A stretch of 64,000 nucleotides of DNA from Caulobacter sp031457805 (GCF_031457805.1 NZ_JAVDXI010000002.1:1-64000); one strand, 5' to 3'. Counted from the first letter of the stretch, positions 34,461 to 43,479 are shown. Notes: a model not told the origin generated them from the letters alone. Translations and numbers: made by a program.

Positions 34461-34506
34461 CCGTGTCATCCCGGCCAAAGCGCAGCGGAGCGCCGGGATG
34501 ACACGG
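34461..34506. repeat. REP-type palindrome
   Basis: CCGTGTCATCCCGG (34461-34474) and CCGGGATGACACGG (34493-34506) are perfect inverted 14-mers around an 18-base loop with GCGCAGCGGAGCG. This hairpin type is frequent between alphaproteobacterial genes. Here it separates the GNAT gene from the acyltransferase promoter. Confidence 0.8.
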
Positions 34507-34539
34507 ATTAATAGCTTGAATTTACGGACGTTCTGGCGC

Positions 34540-35268
34540 TCACCGCGCCCAGTAGCGATACCGATACGCCGGCGCAAAACCCTCATCGGCATACAAGGCG
34601 ATGGCGGGCGCGTTGTCGGCCTCGACCTGCAGCCAGGCTTGGTCGGCGCCCAGCACCGAAGCCTCGGCCAGCAGGGCGCGCAGGACCAGGCGAGCCAGGC
34701 CCTTGCGACGATGCATTGGCGCGGTGCGCATGCCGAAGACGCCCGCGAAGCCGCCGCCGATGGCGCTGGCGCCGATCGCCGCCGGCGCGCCGTCAATATC
34801 GAGGCGTGCGAACCGGGCGGGCGCCGGGATGCGCCGGAGGGTCTCCAGGCGTTCGCGACCGTCCTCGGGATCGCCAGCCGTGGCGGTGAACACTTGCTCG
34901 AAGGCGTCGTCGGGCGTCGTCGAGATCACCACCCGATCGCTTCCCTCCCCGCGCGTCGGGCCCAGCATCACGACGGTTTCCTTGGTCGGCGCGTAGCCGC
35001 GCACGGCGAGCCGTCGATCGAGATCCGCCGGCGAAACGGCAGCGTCCGTCAGCTTGAAGCGCGGTGGCAGACCCCGCGCCTCGAACCACGCCTCGGCCGC
35101 CGCTATCGCCGCATCGACATCGCGATCCGGCGCGCCCAAAGGCCAGCAGGCGTTGATGCGCATCGAATGGCCCGAAGCCGCGTTGAGCCGCCAGCCGCCC
35201 AGGGCGGCCCGCTCACGCGCGGGCCAGGCGTCGTCGGCCAGCGGCTCCAGCCGCGCGGGATCGATCAC
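34540..35268 (-). CDS. GNAT family acetyltransferase
   Basis: 242 residues. The acetyl-CoA-binding motif A is GVFGMRTAPMHRRKGLARLVLRALL (about 176-200, with RRKGLA as the pyrophosphate loop). Motif B, WLQVEADNAPAIALYADEGF, is near the C-terminus. The N-terminal half is a diverged second GNAT-like fold, as in other double-domain members. The ATG overlaps the stop of the thioredoxin-like gene, so the two are coupled. The acceptor substrate is unknown. Confidence 0.88.
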   Translation of the reverse strand: MIDPARLEPLADDAWPARERAALGGWRLNAASGHSMRINACWPLGAPDRDVDAAIAAAEAWFEARGLPPRFKLTDAAVSPADLDRRLAVRGYAPTKETVVMLGPTRGEGSDRVVISTTPDDAFEQVFTATAGDPEDGRERLETLRRIPAPARFARLDIDGAPAAIGASAIGGGFAGVFGMRTAPMHRRKGLARLVLRALLAEASVLGADQAWLQVEADNAPAIALYADEGFAPAYRYRYWAR

Positions 35269-35897
35269 TTTTCGGCCAGAAGCTTTTCAACGATTCCCCG
35301 CACCTCGGGCGCGGACCAGTCAGCCGGCCCGGCCAGGCGCGCGCGCTCACGGCCCTGACGGTCATAGATGATCGTGGTCGGATAGCCCTGGGCGCGCGGC
35401 TGCAGGTCGAAGGACAGCTTGTAGGAGGGGTCGCGATAGGTGACGAGCGGCGGATTGGCCGCCATCTCCTCACGGACGAGGTTCAGGTCGCTGTCGCGGT
35501 CGACGCTGATCGGCAGCACGGTTACCGGCTGGGTGGCGTAGGCCGACTGCAGCTTGGCCAGCGTCGGCATCTCGGCCTTGCACGGCGCGCACCAGGTCGC
35601 CCAGAGGTTCATGACCACGACGCGGCCCTTGAAGTCGGCCAGGGTCGCGGGCTTGCCGTCCATCGAGGTGAACACCGTCGTCGGCGCAGGACGCGGCGTG
35701 GCGGGCACGTCTAGCTTCTCGAAAGCGCCCTTCTTGAATTCTGTGAGGTCGGCGGGCCCAGAGGGTTTGAACGAAGCCGACGCGATGACGTATAGAACCG
35801 CCGCGACGCCCACGAGGATGACGCCCGCCAGCGCCAGTCTCATGGGATTACGCTTCTTGGCTTCCTCGCCGTTTTGACCCGACTGGACTTCGTTCAT
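35265..35897 (-). CDS. TlpA-like membrane-anchored thioredoxin
   Basis: Periplasmic-facing thiol-disulfide protein. From the ATG at 35897 it has 210 residues: a cytoplasmic leader ending KKRNPMR, one membrane helix (LALAGVILVGVAAVLYVIAS) and a thioredoxin domain with the active site ATWCAPCKAEMP, then the cis-Pro loop QGYPTTIIYD. An ATG 18 codons later (35843) is the other candidate start. The upstream ATG abuts the argH start exactly. Similar proteins reduce apocytochromes or copper sites. Confidence 0.88.
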   Translation of the reverse strand: MNEVQSGQNGEEAKKRNPMRLALAGVILVGVAAVLYVIASASFKPSGPADLTEFKKGAFEKLDVPATPRPAPTTVFTSMDGKPATLADFKGRVVVMNLWATWCAPCKAEMPTLAKLQSAYATQPVTVLPISVDRDSDLNLVREEMAANPPLVTYRDPSYKLSFDLQPRAQGYPTTIIYDRQGRERARLAGPADWSAPEVRGIVEKLLAEK

Positions 35898-37316
35898 ATG
35901 ACCGACAACGCCTCCAACACGCCCAAGGCCAATGGCCAGGGCCAAGCTATGTGGGGCGGCCGGTTCTCGGCCAAGCCGGCGGAACTGATGCAGGCGATCA
36001 ACGTCTCCATCGGTTTCGACAAGCGCCTGTGGGCGCAGGACCTGGCAGGCTCCCGCGCCCACGCCCGGATGTTGATGAACCAGGGCGTGATTTCAAGCCA
36101 TGACGGGGAGGAAATCCTGGAGGGTCTCGCCCGCGTCGAGGACGAGCTGCTGTCAGGAACCTTCCCGTTCCGCGACGAGTACGAAGATATTCACATGAAT
36201 ATCGAGGCGCGGCTGCGCGAGCTGATCGGCCCGACGGCGGGCCGGCTGCACACCGCCCGCTCGCGCAACGACCAGGTGGCCGTTGATTTCCGCCTGTGGG
36301 TCCGCGACGCCTGCGACCGCACCGTCGGCCAGCTCGAGGCGCTGCAGAAAGCCCTACTGGCCCGGGCCGAAACCTACGCCGACGCGCTGATGCCCGGCTT
36401 CACCCATCTGCAGCCGGCCCAGCCGGTCACCTTCGGCCACCACCTGATGGCCTATGTCGAGATGTTCGGCCGCGACGCCGGCCGCTTCCGCGACGCCCGC
36501 ACCCGCATGAACGAATGTCCGCTGGGCGCGGCGGCCCTGGCCGGCTCGCCCTTCCCGATCGACCGTCAGCAGACGGCGAGCGCGCTGGGCTTCGACCGCC
36601 CGACCGCCAACTCGCTGGACAGCGTCTCCTCGCGCGACTTCGCCCTGGAGGCCCTGTCGGCCGCCTCGATCACCGCCACGCACCTGTCGCGCCTGGCCGA
36701 GGAGATCGTGCTGTGGACGACGCCGATGTTCGGCTTCATCAAGCTGACCGACGCCTTCACGACCGGCAGCTCGATCATGCCGCAGAAGAAGAACCCCGAC
36801 GCAGCCGAGCTGATCCGCGCCAAGGTCGGCCGGATTCTGGGGTCGCTGACCACCCTGACCGTGGTCATGAAGGGTCTGCCGCTGGCCTATTCGAAGGACA
36901 TGCAGGAGGACAAGGTCCCGACCTTCGAGGCCTTCGACGCGCTCGAACTCAGCCTGCTGGCCATGGCCGGCATGATCGCCGACCTGACCCCGAACACCGA
37001 AAACATGGCCAAGGCGGCCGGCGCGGGCTTCTCGACCGCCACCGATCTGGCCGATTGGCTGGTGCGGACGCTGAACATGCCTTTCCGTGACGCCCACCAC
37101 GTGACAGGCTCCGCCGTAAAGACGGCCGAAGGCTTGGGCGTCGACCTGGCGGATCTTTCCCTGGCGCAGTTCCAGGAGATCGAGCCCCGGATCACGAACG
37201 ACGTCTACGCCGTCCTGACCCCGGCCGCCTCGGCGGCCAGCCGCATGAGCTATGGCGGGACGGCCCCCGCCCAGGTCCGCGCCCAGATCGCGCGTTGGAA
37301 GGAACAGCTGGCATGA
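35898..37316 (+). CDS. argH: Argininosuccinate lyase
   Basis: Last step of arginine synthesis: argininosuccinate to arginine and fumarate. 472 residues from the ATG at 35898. MWGGRFSAKPAELMQ lies near the start, TARSRNDQVAVDFRLW at about 115-130, FTHLQPAQPVTFGHH, and the fumarase/aspartase signature GSSIMPQKKNPD at about 290-301. Homotetramer by family. The stop overlaps the lipoprotein start as ATGA. A later start at 35949 (MWGGRF) is possible. Confidence 0.95.
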   Translation: MTDNASNTPKANGQGQAMWGGRFSAKPAELMQAINVSIGFDKRLWAQDLAGSRAHARMLMNQGVISSHDGEEILEGLARVEDELLSGTFPFRDEYEDIHMNIEARLRELIGPTAGRLHTARSRNDQVAVDFRLWVRDACDRTVGQLEALQKALLARAETYADALMPGFTHLQPAQPVTFGHHLMAYVEMFGRDAGRFRDARTRMNECPLGAAALAGSPFPIDRQQTASALGFDRPTANSLDSVSSRDFALEALSAASITATHLSRLAEEIVLWTTPMFGFIKLTDAFTTGSSIMPQKKNPDAAELIRAKVGRILGSLTTLTVVMKGLPLAYSKDMQEDKVPTFEAFDALELSLLAMAGMIADLTPNTENMAKAAGAGFSTATDLADWLVRTLNMPFRDAHHVTGSAVKTAEGLGVDLADLSLAQFQEIEPRITNDVYAVLTPAASAASRMSYGGTAPAQVRAQIARWKEQLA

Positions 37317-37615
37317 GCCGCACTCTGACGACCCTCGCCCTGGCCGCCCTGGCCGTCACGGCCGCCGCCTGCGGCAAACAGGGCGCGCTGGAACGTCCCG
37401 CCCCGATGTGGGACGCCCAGAAGAAGGCCGCCTGGGCCGCCGAGCGCCGCATGGCCTCGGCCCAGGCCAACCAACCCGCCCGCGCCGGCGGCGCCCAGGA
37501 GATCCGGGACCCGGCCTCCAGCAACCGCACCATTCGCGCCGCGCCCCTGCCGGGCACCCGGGATCCGTTCGGCGGTCCGTCCGCGGCCGGCTTCCCCGGC
37601 GCCACGCCCAACTAA
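37313..37615 (+). CDS. lptM: LptM-like small lipoprotein
   Basis: 100 residues from the ATG at 37313, coupled to argH by ATGA. Signal sequence with lipobox LAVTAAAC (lipidated Cys at about 20). Directly after it comes CGKQGALERP, matching the short CGxKGPLxxP motif of LptM (YifL), which helps mature the LPS translocon LptD. The remainder is Pro/Ala/Arg-rich and probably unstructured. The location just before lysA is the usual one for this gene in many Proteobacteria, which supports the call. Confidence 0.78.
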   Translation: MSRTLTTLALAALAVTAAACGKQGALERPAPMWDAQKKAAWAAERRMASAQANQPARAGGAQEIRDPASSNRTIRAAPLPGTRDPFGGPSAAGFPGATPN

Positions 37616-37624
37616 GAGACTCCG

Positions 37625-38890
37625 TTGAACCACTTCGAGTACGGCCCGCAGGGCCTGGCCTGCGAAGGCGTGCCCCTGGCCAAGATCGCGGCCGAGGTCG
37701 GCACGCCGGTCTATGTGTACAGCCGCGCCACCCTGGAGCGGCACTTCGTCGTGTTCCGCGACGCCCTGGCCATGTCCGGCGTGGTCGATCCGCTCATCGC
37801 CTACGCCGTGAAGGCCAATTCCAATGTCGCGGTGCTCAAGGTGCTGGGCGACCTGGGCGCGGGCGCCGACACGGTCTCCGAGGGCGAGGTCCGCCGCGCT
37901 CTGGCCGCCGGCATCCCCGGCGAGCGGATCGTCTTTTCGGGCGTCGGCAAGGCCCGCCGTGAGATCGCCTTCGCGCTGCAAGCCGGCGTCGCCGAGATCA
38001 ATGTCGAGTCCGAGCCGGAGCTCAACCTGATCGCCGACGTCGCCGCTGAGCTGGGCGTCCGCGCCAAGGTCGCCTTCCGGGTCAATCCGGACGTCGCGGC
38101 CGGCGGCCACGCCAAGATCGCCACCGGCAAGTCCGAGAACAAGTTCGGCGTCTCGTTCGCCGAGGCCGCGCGCCTCTACGCCAACGCCAGCAACAACGCC
38201 AACCTCGAACCCGTGGGCGTGGCCTGCCACATCGGCAGCCAGATCACCGATCTGGCCCCCATGCGCGCGGCCTTCACCAAGATGCGAGGCCTCGTGGAGC
38301 AACTGCTCGGCGAGGGCCTGTCGGTCGAGCGCCTGGACCTGGGCGGGGGCCTGGGCGTGCCCTATTTCAACCACCCCGAACCGCCCTCGCCCGCCGAGTT
38401 CGCAGCCATGGTCGGCGAGGTCACTCAAGGCCTGCCCGTGACCCTGGCCTTCGAGCCTGGCCGGGTGATCGCCGCCAACGCCGGCGTGCTGGTGTCGGAA
38501 GTGATCCACGTCCACGAACGCCCCGAGGGTCGCAAGTTCCTGGTCATCGACGCGGCCATGAACGACCTGGTCCGCCCGGCCATGTACGACGCGTTCCACG
38601 ACATTCGTGCAGTGACGCAGCGCGCCGGCGAGACAGTCTATGACGTGGTCGGTCCGGTCTGCGAGACGGGCGACACCTTCACCCGCGACCGCGCCCTGCC
38701 GCCGTTCGCAGCGGGAGACCTGGTGGCCTTCATGTCGGCGGGCGCCTATGGCGCAGCCATGGCCAGCGAGTACAACACCCGGCCGCTGGTGCCCGAGGTG
38801 CTGGTCGACGGCGACCGCTATGCGGTGATCCGCAAGCGGCCGACCTATGACGAGATGCTGGCGCGAGATCTGGTGCCGGACTGGGTTTGA
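37625..38890 (+). CDS. lysA: Diaminopimelate decarboxylase
   Basis: PLP enzyme that converts meso-diaminopimelate to lysine. 421 residues with a TTG start (NHFEYGPQGL). PLP Lys63 in AYAVKANSN. His in CHIGSQITD (about 200). Glycine-rich phosphate loop LDLGGGLGVPY. Catalytic Cys346-Glu347 from the partner subunit in GPVCETGDTF. All are intact. It follows the lipoprotein by 9 bases, forming argH-lptM-lysA. Confidence 0.95.
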   Translation: MNHFEYGPQGLACEGVPLAKIAAEVGTPVYVYSRATLERHFVVFRDALAMSGVVDPLIAYAVKANSNVAVLKVLGDLGAGADTVSEGEVRRALAAGIPGERIVFSGVGKARREIAFALQAGVAEINVESEPELNLIADVAAELGVRAKVAFRVNPDVAAGGHAKIATGKSENKFGVSFAEAARLYANASNNANLEPVGVACHIGSQITDLAPMRAAFTKMRGLVEQLLGEGLSVERLDLGGGLGVPYFNHPEPPSPAEFAAMVGEVTQGLPVTLAFEPGRVIAANAGVLVSEVIHVHERPEGRKFLVIDAAMNDLVRPAMYDAFHDIRAVTQRAGETVYDVVGPVCETGDTFTRDRALPPFAAGDLVAFMSAGAYGAAMASEYNTRPLVPEVLVDGDRYAVIRKRPTYDEMLARDLVPDWV

Positions 38891-38898
38891 TCAGGAGT

Positions 38899-39025
38899 TT
38901 CCCTCTCCCCTTGCGGGAGAGGGTGGCCCACGCAGTGGGTCGGGTGAGGGGTCGCGTGGCCGATGCCACGACACCCCTCATCCGTCAGCTTCGCTGACAC
39001 CTTCTCCCGCAAGGGGAGAAGGAAA
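38899..39025. repeat. Inverted intergenic repeat
   Basis: TTTCCCTCTCCCCTTGCGGG on the left is mirrored by CCCGCAAGGGGAGAAGGAAA on the right. Internal palindromes include CACGCAGTGGG and CAGCTTCGCTG. The block fills the space between convergent lysA and hpt and may also terminate both. Confidence 0.75.
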
Positions 39026-39028
39026 GCA

Positions 39029-39559
39029 TCAATCCATCGCGCCGATATACGGCAGGCCCCGGCTCTTGCCTTCGTCGTCGAGGCCGTAGCCCACGAGGTA
39101 GCGGGCCGGCGCTTCCCAGGCCACGAAGTCGGGGTCCATGCCGCGATCCTTGGGCCAAGGCTTGCGGGCGAAGACGGCGGTCAGCACTTCGCTGGCGCCG
39201 GCGTCCTTCACGAGGCGCGCGGCCTCGGAAAGCGACAGGCCGGTGTCGAAGACGTCGTCGACGACCAGAGCGCGGCGGCCGACCAGCGGGCGCTGCAGGT
39301 CGGCGCGGACCTCACAGCGGCCCGAGCTCTTGCGCTCGTCGTGATAGGAGGCCAGCCACAGGGCGTCGAAGCGGACGTCGCGGCCCGCTTTCCACAGGGC
39401 GCGGGTCAGGTCAGCGGCGAACCACAGACCGCCGGTCAGCAGGCAGACCACGACGGTGTCGTCGTCGATGCGCGGCGCGATCTGTTCGGCCAGTTTTTGA
39501 ACCCGCTCGGCGATCTCGGCTTCCGAGATCAGGACTTCGGGCTTGGGGAGGTCATTCAT
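39029..39559 (-). CDS. Purine phosphoribosyltransferase (Hpt/Gpt-like)
   Basis: 176 residues from the ATG at 39559. Type I PRTase fold: VVCLLTGGLWFAADLTRAL (PP loop region), ASYHDERKSSG (flexible loop), the PRPP motif RRALVVDDVFDTGLSL (about 98-113) and a C-terminal hood with DFVAWEAP, FVAW being typical of hypoxanthine or xanthine enzymes. It salvages hypoxanthine/guanine to nucleotides. The start overlaps the preceding gene by 8 bases. Confidence 0.88.
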   Translation of the reverse strand: MNDLPKPEVLISEAEIAERVQKLAEQIAPRIDDDTVVVCLLTGGLWFAADLTRALWKAGRDVRFDALWLASYHDERKSSGRCEVRADLQRPLVGRRALVVDDVFDTGLSLSEAARLVKDAGASEVLTAVFARKPWPKDRGMDPDFVAWEAPARYLVGYGLDDEGKSRGLPYIGAMD

Positions 39560-40478
39560 GATGGGCGGGTTCGTGAGAGTCTGAAGGGGGCGTTTGGTCC
39601 CCGCTCTCATGTCCCGGGGGTTCCTGTCCAGCCGCTTCGTGCGCGACAGGGGCGTCCTGCGCGCCGCGCAGAGCGACTTCCGGCTCGCCAGCGTGACCTT
39701 CCGGCTTCTTCAAAGCGGCCTTCACCGCCTTGGCCGCGCCAGGCTCGGTGGCGAAGCCGATCTGCAAGTCCTTGGCCGTGCGCGGGGGATCCAAGAACGT
39801 GATCGAGAAGTGCCGCACCTCGCCGGGCGGGATCTTGGGGTCCGCGGCGGCGGCCAGTTGCCCGGCGACGCGCTTGTTTTCCTTGCTGAGCAACTCCACG
39901 CGCAAAGGCGGGGCGATGACTTCATGCTCGGTGATGTTGCGGATCGAGCCGGTGATGGTCACGGCGGCATGGCCGTCCTGCATCGAGGGTTGTGCCTTGA
40001 TGCTGCCGGCGTCGATCAACAGGCCTACCGTGTTCACCGGCAGGCCGACGGCTGCATAGGCGCCTGCGGAGCCCGGCATGATGCGCACGACATCGATCCG
40101 GAAGATCAGGGCGGCGACCACGACCACCGCCATGGCGGCGGCCATGCCGGCCCAGATCACACCCGTCGCCGTCGCTGCGCGCAGGCGGCGCTCGGCGTCT
40201 GCGCGGGCTCGGAAGACCTTGGGCAGCTCCTCGCCCGGAAGTGCGCTGACCGGCGGTTCCTCGGCCTCGGCGACGACGACTTCTTCGGGCGCGTCGAGCG
40301 TTGGGCTGGGAGTTTGATTTTCGGAGATTTCAGGCTCGTCGAAGAGGTCCAGCGGCTCTTCGAGATGGGCGGTCCAGCGGTGTCCGCAGGAGGCGCAACG
40401 CACGACACGGCCTTCCGGCCCGACCTTGGAGTCGTCGACGAAATAGCGGCTGGCGCACTCCGGACAGGTCAGTATCAT
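39552..40478 (-). CDS. Zinc-ribbon DUF3426 membrane protein
   Basis: 308 residues from the ATG at 40478. An MJ0042-type zinc ribbon (ILTCPECASRYFVDD ... VVRCASCGHRW, residues 2-35) leads into an acidic linker. One membrane helix follows (about 105-125, GMAAAMAVVVVAALIFRIDV), then a DUF3426 beta domain (ITGSIRNITEHEVIAPPLRVEL, about 170-240), and a His/Pro/Glu-rich tail. The ribbon is cytoplasmic and the DUF3426 domain periplasmic by this layout. Divergent from ftsE, as is common in alphaproteobacteria. Confidence 0.85.
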   Translation of the reverse strand: MILTCPECASRYFVDDSKVGPEGRVVRCASCGHRWTAHLEEPLDLFDEPEISENQTPSPTLDAPEEVVVAEAEEPPVSALPGEELPKVFRARADAERRLRAATATGVIWAGMAAAMAVVVVAALIFRIDVVRIMPGSAGAYAAVGLPVNTVGLLIDAGSIKAQPSMQDGHAAVTITGSIRNITEHEVIAPPLRVELLSKENKRVAGQLAAAADPKIPPGEVRHFSITFLDPPRTAKDLQIGFATEPGAAKAVKAALKKPEGHAGEPEVALRGAQDAPVAHEAAGQEPPGHESGDQTPPSDSHEPAHHE

Positions 40479-40560
40479 GGCCGCGAATCGAACGAACCCC
40501 ACATGACTTCATGGGGTCGCTGATTTTAACCCTGATGTCCAGAAAGCCCAGTGACGCGCC

Positions 40561-41268
40561 TTGCGGATCGACACAGAACAGGGCGATGACGCCCTTCCGG
40601 TGGTCCGCTTCGAAGGCGTGTCGATGCGCTATGGGCGGGGTCCGGAAACGCTCAGAGATATAAGCTTTTCCCTGGACCAGGGCTCGTTCCACTTCCTGAC
40701 TGGCGCGTCGGGGGCGGGCAAGAGTTCGCTGCTCAAGTTGATCTATCTGGCGCACCGTGCGTCACGGGGTCGCGTGGAGCTGTTCGGGCGTGACGTCAGC
40801 CTGACCCACGCCTCGGACCTGCCCTTCCTGCGCCGCCGGATCGGAGTGGTCTTCCAGGAGTTCCGTCTGCTTGAGCACCTGTCGGTGTTCGACAACGCCG
40901 CCCTGCCCTTGCGAATCCTCGGCCGCAAGCCGGCCACCTATCGCGAGGACGTCGCAGAGCTTCTGAATTGGGTGGGCCTGGGCGAGCGGATGCACGCCCT
41001 GCCCGCCACGCTGTCGGGCGGCGAGAAGCAGCGCCTGGCCATCGCCCGCGCCGTCGTCGACCGTCCCGACGTTCTGCTGGCCGACGAGCCGACTGGCAAT
41101 GTCGATCCGGCCATGTCGCTGCGTCTGCTGCGCCTGTTCGTCGAGCTGAACCGCCTGGGCACGACCGTGCTGATCGCCACCCATGACGAGGACCTGGTCG
41201 CGCGGGCCGCGCGTCCGACCCTGCATCTGGAGCACGGGCGCCTCGTGGATCTGGGAGGCCGGCCATGA
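40561..41268 (+). CDS. ftsE: Cell division ATPase FtsE
   Basis: 235-residue ABC-type ATPase that with FtsX links division to peptidoglycan hydrolases. Walker A GASGAGKS (48-55), Q-loop VFQEFRLLEHL, signature LSGGEKQR (151-158), Walker B LLADEPTGNVD (172 on) and the switch His in ATHDEDLV. TTG start at 40561; no in-frame ATG allows a full-length protein. Overlaps ftsX by 4 bases. Cytoplasmic, membrane-associated. Confidence 0.94.
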   Translation: MRIDTEQGDDALPVVRFEGVSMRYGRGPETLRDISFSLDQGSFHFLTGASGAGKSSLLKLIYLAHRASRGRVELFGRDVSLTHASDLPFLRRRIGVVFQEFRLLEHLSVFDNAALPLRILGRKPATYREDVAELLNWVGLGERMHALPATLSGGEKQRLAIARAVVDRPDVLLADEPTGNVDPAMSLRLLRLFVELNRLGTTVLIATHDEDLVARAARPTLHLEHGRLVDLGGRP

Positions 41269-42158
41269 GCGAGTTCTTCCAGGTGTCGCGCTGGCGGCCC
41301 GGTCCGCTGCTGCCGCCGCGCGACGCCCGCGACGGCGCCTTGGTGTTCGTGGTGGCGGTGCTGTGCTTCCTGGCATGCCTCACCGCCTTCGCCGCCCTGG
41401 CGGCCAATCGCGCCGCGCACGGCTGGACGGCGCAGCTCAGCGGCTCAGCGACGGTGGTGGTCCGCGCCCGCGTCAACGAGACGCCCGACAGCGCCGCCGC
41501 CCGCGCCGCCGAGACCCTGGCCGGCGTGCGCGGCGTGGTCGAGGCCCAGGCCCTGCCGCGCGAGAAGGCCGAGGCGCTGCTCGCGCCTTGGATCGGAGCC
41601 GAGGCCCTCGTCGATGATCTGCCGACTCCGCGGCTCGTCACGCTCGAGCTCGACCCCAAGGCCCCGCCGACCGCAACCATTCTGGATCGCGCGCTGCGCG
41701 CGGCGGGCATCGACGCCACCGTGGACGATCACAGCCGCTGGATCGCCGATATCGAGCGCGCGGCGGATATCGCCCGGTTCGCGGCGCTGGGCGTCTTCGC
41801 CCTCATCGCGGCGGCCACGGCGGCGGTGATCGCCTTCGCGACGCGGGCGGGCTTGGCGGCGCGGCGCGACGTCATCGAGGTGCTGCACTTCTCGGGCGCC
41901 GAGGCCCGCTTCATCGCCAGCCTGTTCCAGAACCGGTTTGCGACCATGGGCGCGCTGGCGGGGTTGCTGGGCGGCGCAGGGGCGGCCATCATCGGGGCGC
42001 TCGCGCGCTACTTCGGCGGCGGGGCGGGCGTTGTTCCGGTGCTCCCGTTGGCCTGGATCGACCTGCTGGCCGCCCTGCCCGCGCCGGTGCTGGCGGCGCT
42101 GATCGCCGGCGTCTCGGCCCGTCTGGCGGCGTCGCGCATCGTGGGGGAGATGCCGTGA
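41265..42158 (+). CDS. ftsX: Cell division protein FtsX
   Basis: 297-residue membrane partner of FtsE. The first helix is VFVVAVLCFLACLTAFAALA (about 28-47). The periplasmic domain (about 50-160) contains AQLSGSATVVVRARVNE and LPTPRLVTLELD. Three C-terminal helices (FAALGVFALIAAATAAVIAF onward) make up the FtsX/MacB domain. Coupled to ftsE and, by ATGA, to the next gene. Confidence 0.92.
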   Translation: MSEFFQVSRWRPGPLLPPRDARDGALVFVVAVLCFLACLTAFAALAANRAAHGWTAQLSGSATVVVRARVNETPDSAAARAAETLAGVRGVVEAQALPREKAEALLAPWIGAEALVDDLPTPRLVTLELDPKAPPTATILDRALRAAGIDATVDDHSRWIADIERAADIARFAALGVFALIAAATAAVIAFATRAGLAARRDVIEVLHFSGAEARFIASLFQNRFATMGALAGLLGGAGAAIIGALARYFGGGAGVVPVLPLAWIDLLAALPAPVLAALIAGVSARLAASRIVGEMP

Positions 42159-42772
42159 AGACCTTGGCCGCCTTGCTGATCGCCCTGATGATCTGGGGCC
42201 TTGGACTCCTGGCGTTCACGGGGCGGGTCGACCAGTCGACCCCGGCGCCCGAGCCGCCCATATCAGACGGCGTCGTCGCCCTGACCGGCGCCTCGACCCT
42301 CCGCCTGGAGGCCGCGACGCGGCTTCTGGAAGAAGGCAAAGGCCAGCGGCTGCTGATCTCCGGCGTCAATCGCGAAGCCACCCGTTCGGAGATCCAGGCC
42401 GTCACCAAGGCGGTGAAGCCGATCTACGACTGCTGCGTCGACCTGGGTTTTTCCGCCGCCAACACGGTCGGCAACGCCCGCGAGACAGCCGAATGGGCGC
42501 GCTCCAAAGGCTACAAGAGCCTGATCGTCGTCACCGCCGACTACCACATGCCCCGGTCGATGCTTGAGTTGCACGCCGCCATGCCGCATGTGGCCTTGCA
42601 CCCCTATCCGGTGAAGACCGATCTGAACGCCCGTCGCTGGTGGAAGACCGGCGTCAGCGCGCGACGCATGATCGTGGAGTACTGCAAGTACCTGGCGATT
42701 CTGGGTCGCGAAGCGTTCCTGGGGCTGGGACCGAAGGACAAGGCCGCCCCGGCGGCGAAGGAAGAGTCTTGA
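42155..42772 (+). CDS. YdcF/DUF218 family protein
   Basis: 205 residues. N-terminal membrane anchor (ALLIALMIWGLGLLAFTG) and a DUF218 domain: GVVALTGASTLRLEAATRLLEEG, LLISGVNREATRSEI, NTVGNARETAEWA and VVTADYHMPRS with the conserved Asp/His. Family members bind adenosylmethionine or act in envelope carbohydrate metabolism; the role here is unknown. Its position in ftsE-ftsX-ydcF-plsC is conserved-looking, and it overlaps both neighbours. Confidence 0.85.
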   Translation: MKTLAALLIALMIWGLGLLAFTGRVDQSTPAPEPPISDGVVALTGASTLRLEAATRLLEEGKGQRLLISGVNREATRSEIQAVTKAVKPIYDCCVDLGFSAANTVGNARETAEWARSKGYKSLIVVTADYHMPRSMLELHAAMPHVALHPYPVKTDLNARRWWKTGVSARRMIVEYCKYLAILGREAFLGLGPKDKAAPAAKEES

Positions 42773-43479
42773 TCTATCTGCGTTCGCTTCTGTTCCAATT
42801 GGCCTTCTGGCTTTGGTCGATCGCCTGGGCCGTCGGCATGCTGCTGGTCCTGCCGCTGCCGCGCGGCGTCAACACCTGGTGCCTGACCACCTGGGCCAAG
42901 GGCCTCATCGTGGGCCTGCGCGTCCTTGCGGGCGTTAAGGTCGAGGTGCGCGGCCAAGAGCATCGCCCGACCGGACCGGCTCTCGTCGCGGCCAAACACC
43001 AGTCGATGTTCGACGTGTTCAGCCAGTTCGCCCTGCTGCCCGACGCCTGCTTCGTGATGAAGAAGGAGCTCCTGATGGTGCCCCTGTTCGGCTGGCATGG
43101 CCTTAAGGCCCAGATGATCGTCGTGGATCGTGACGGCCACTCCACAGCGCTCAAGAAGCTGGTCCGCGACGCCGTCGACCGGATGAAGGAAAGCCGCCAG
43201 ATCGTGATCTTCCCCGAAGGCACGCGCGGCAAGGTCGGCGAGCCTGGCGACTACAAGCCCGGCATCGCTGCGCTCTATCGCGAAATGAACATGCCAGTGA
43301 CGCCGCTGGCGCTGAACTGCGGTTCGCACTGGAACAAAGGCTTCCTGATCCAGCCTGGCACGATCGTGTTCGAGTATCTGCCCGCGATCCCCGCTGGCCT
43401 GAAGCGCGGCGAGTTCATGCGCGAGCTGCAGACCCGCATCGACACGGCGACCAAGGCGCTGGAAGACGCGGGGCTTTAG
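42769..43479 (+). CDS. plsC: 1-acylglycerol-3-phosphate acyltransferase
   Basis: Makes phosphatidic acid from lysophosphatidic acid in the inner membrane. 236 residues from a TTG at 42769 that overlaps the previous stop. N-terminal helix (LFQLAFWLWSIAWAVGMLLV). Catalytic HX4D in KHQSMFD (about 79-85). Substrate motif FPEGTRGK (about 145-152). Final gene of the ftsE operon; 4 bases overlap the convergent chaC. Confidence 0.9.
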   Translation: MIYLRSLLFQLAFWLWSIAWAVGMLLVLPLPRGVNTWCLTTWAKGLIVGLRVLAGVKVEVRGQEHRPTGPALVAAKHQSMFDVFSQFALLPDACFVMKKELLMVPLFGWHGLKAQMIVVDRDGHSTALKKLVRDAVDRMKESRQIVIFPEGTRGKVGEPGDYKPGIAALYREMNMPVTPLALNCGSHWNKGFLIQPGTIVFEYLPAIPAGLKRGEFMRELQTRIDTATKALEDAGL

